Source: Megascapheus bottae
Lineage: Eukaryota > Chordata > Mammalia > Rodentia > Geomyidae
NCBI GenBank assembly: GCA_024803745.1
Contig: JANJXV010000013.1
Coordinates: forward strand, 34,018,001 to 34,082,000
DNA: 64,000 nt
Reading direction: 5' to 3'
Shown here: positions 63,986 through 64,000 of the stretch, piece by piece
Position numbering within the stretch: the stretch's first letter is position 1
How the letters are laid out: the number at the start of each line of letters is the position of its first letter
Notes under the pieces: model-generated
Told to the model about the DNA's origin: nothing
Seen by the model: the letters and a program-made list of their open reading frames with translations, nothing else
The model's database searches: none
Program-made: the position numbers and the translations under genes

Positions 63986-64000
63986 AGCCTATATATATAG

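Noticed and set aside
1..64000. CRISPR arrays, operons, phage or plasmid features
   Set aside because: No short regularly spaced repeats, ribosome-binding sites or compact gene runs. The sequence is a mammalian nuclear locus.

Overview
This is vertebrate nuclear DNA, almost certainly from a rodent. It is AT-rich, intron-dominated and dense in retroposons. No operon, phage, CRISPR or prokaryotic signal is present. The dominant SINEs are tRNA/ID-derived dimers of about 195 bp with A tails and 10-17 bp target-site duplications, alongside B1 + ID-like composites. The dimer structure resembles the IDL-Geo family reported from Geomyoidea (kangaroo rats, pocket mice, pocket gophers). A geomyoid or related rodent is therefore my best guess, not a proven assignment.

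The one protein-coding gene is DCDC1 (doublecortin domain containing 1; its 3' half was once annotated as DCDC5), on the minus strand. I could join 17 consecutive coding exons from 61059 down to a TAG stop at 15790-15792. Every intron is GT-AG and every exon junction keeps phase. Together they encode the C-terminal 842 residues. In order these contain a doublecortin (DCX) half-domain pair, a ricin-B-like stretch with Q-x-W motifs, a CxxCxxC motif, a second DCX domain, a basic helical segment, a third DCX domain and a short tail. The 5' half of the gene lies beyond base 64000. In human, DCDC1 sits between MPPED2 and DNAJC24-IMMP1L-ELP4-PAX6, so the left quarter of the window (1 to about 15.3 kb) should be the DCDC1-MPPED2 intergenic side.

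Layout: 1-15.3 kb is intergenic, with SINEs, a nest of old mammalian repeats (4.3-5.7 kb), purine-rich microsatellites (8.3 and 9.2 kb), a pair of CTCF-like motifs (7.54 and 7.65 kb) and a repeat-poor block (11.9-13.9 kb). From 15.4 to 61.1 kb is the DCDC1 3' end with exons and introns. The largest intron found (19018-30901) holds a 6.3-kb LINE-1 with a tandem-repeat 5' UTR, a deleted ORF1 and a broken ORF2. From 61.1 to 64 kb is intron or further upstream sequence with no exon I can support.

I found no previously undescribed biological system. The observations most worth checking are a truncated LINE-1 carrying a probable 3' transduction (52.9-53.5 kb), a poly(A)-only insertion with a perfect 16-bp duplication (44.7 kb), a 46-bp pseudo-exon with strong splice sites inside DCDC1 (29.33 kb), two exon-like open stretches of unknown origin (28.6 and 35.1 kb), and the CTCF-like pair.
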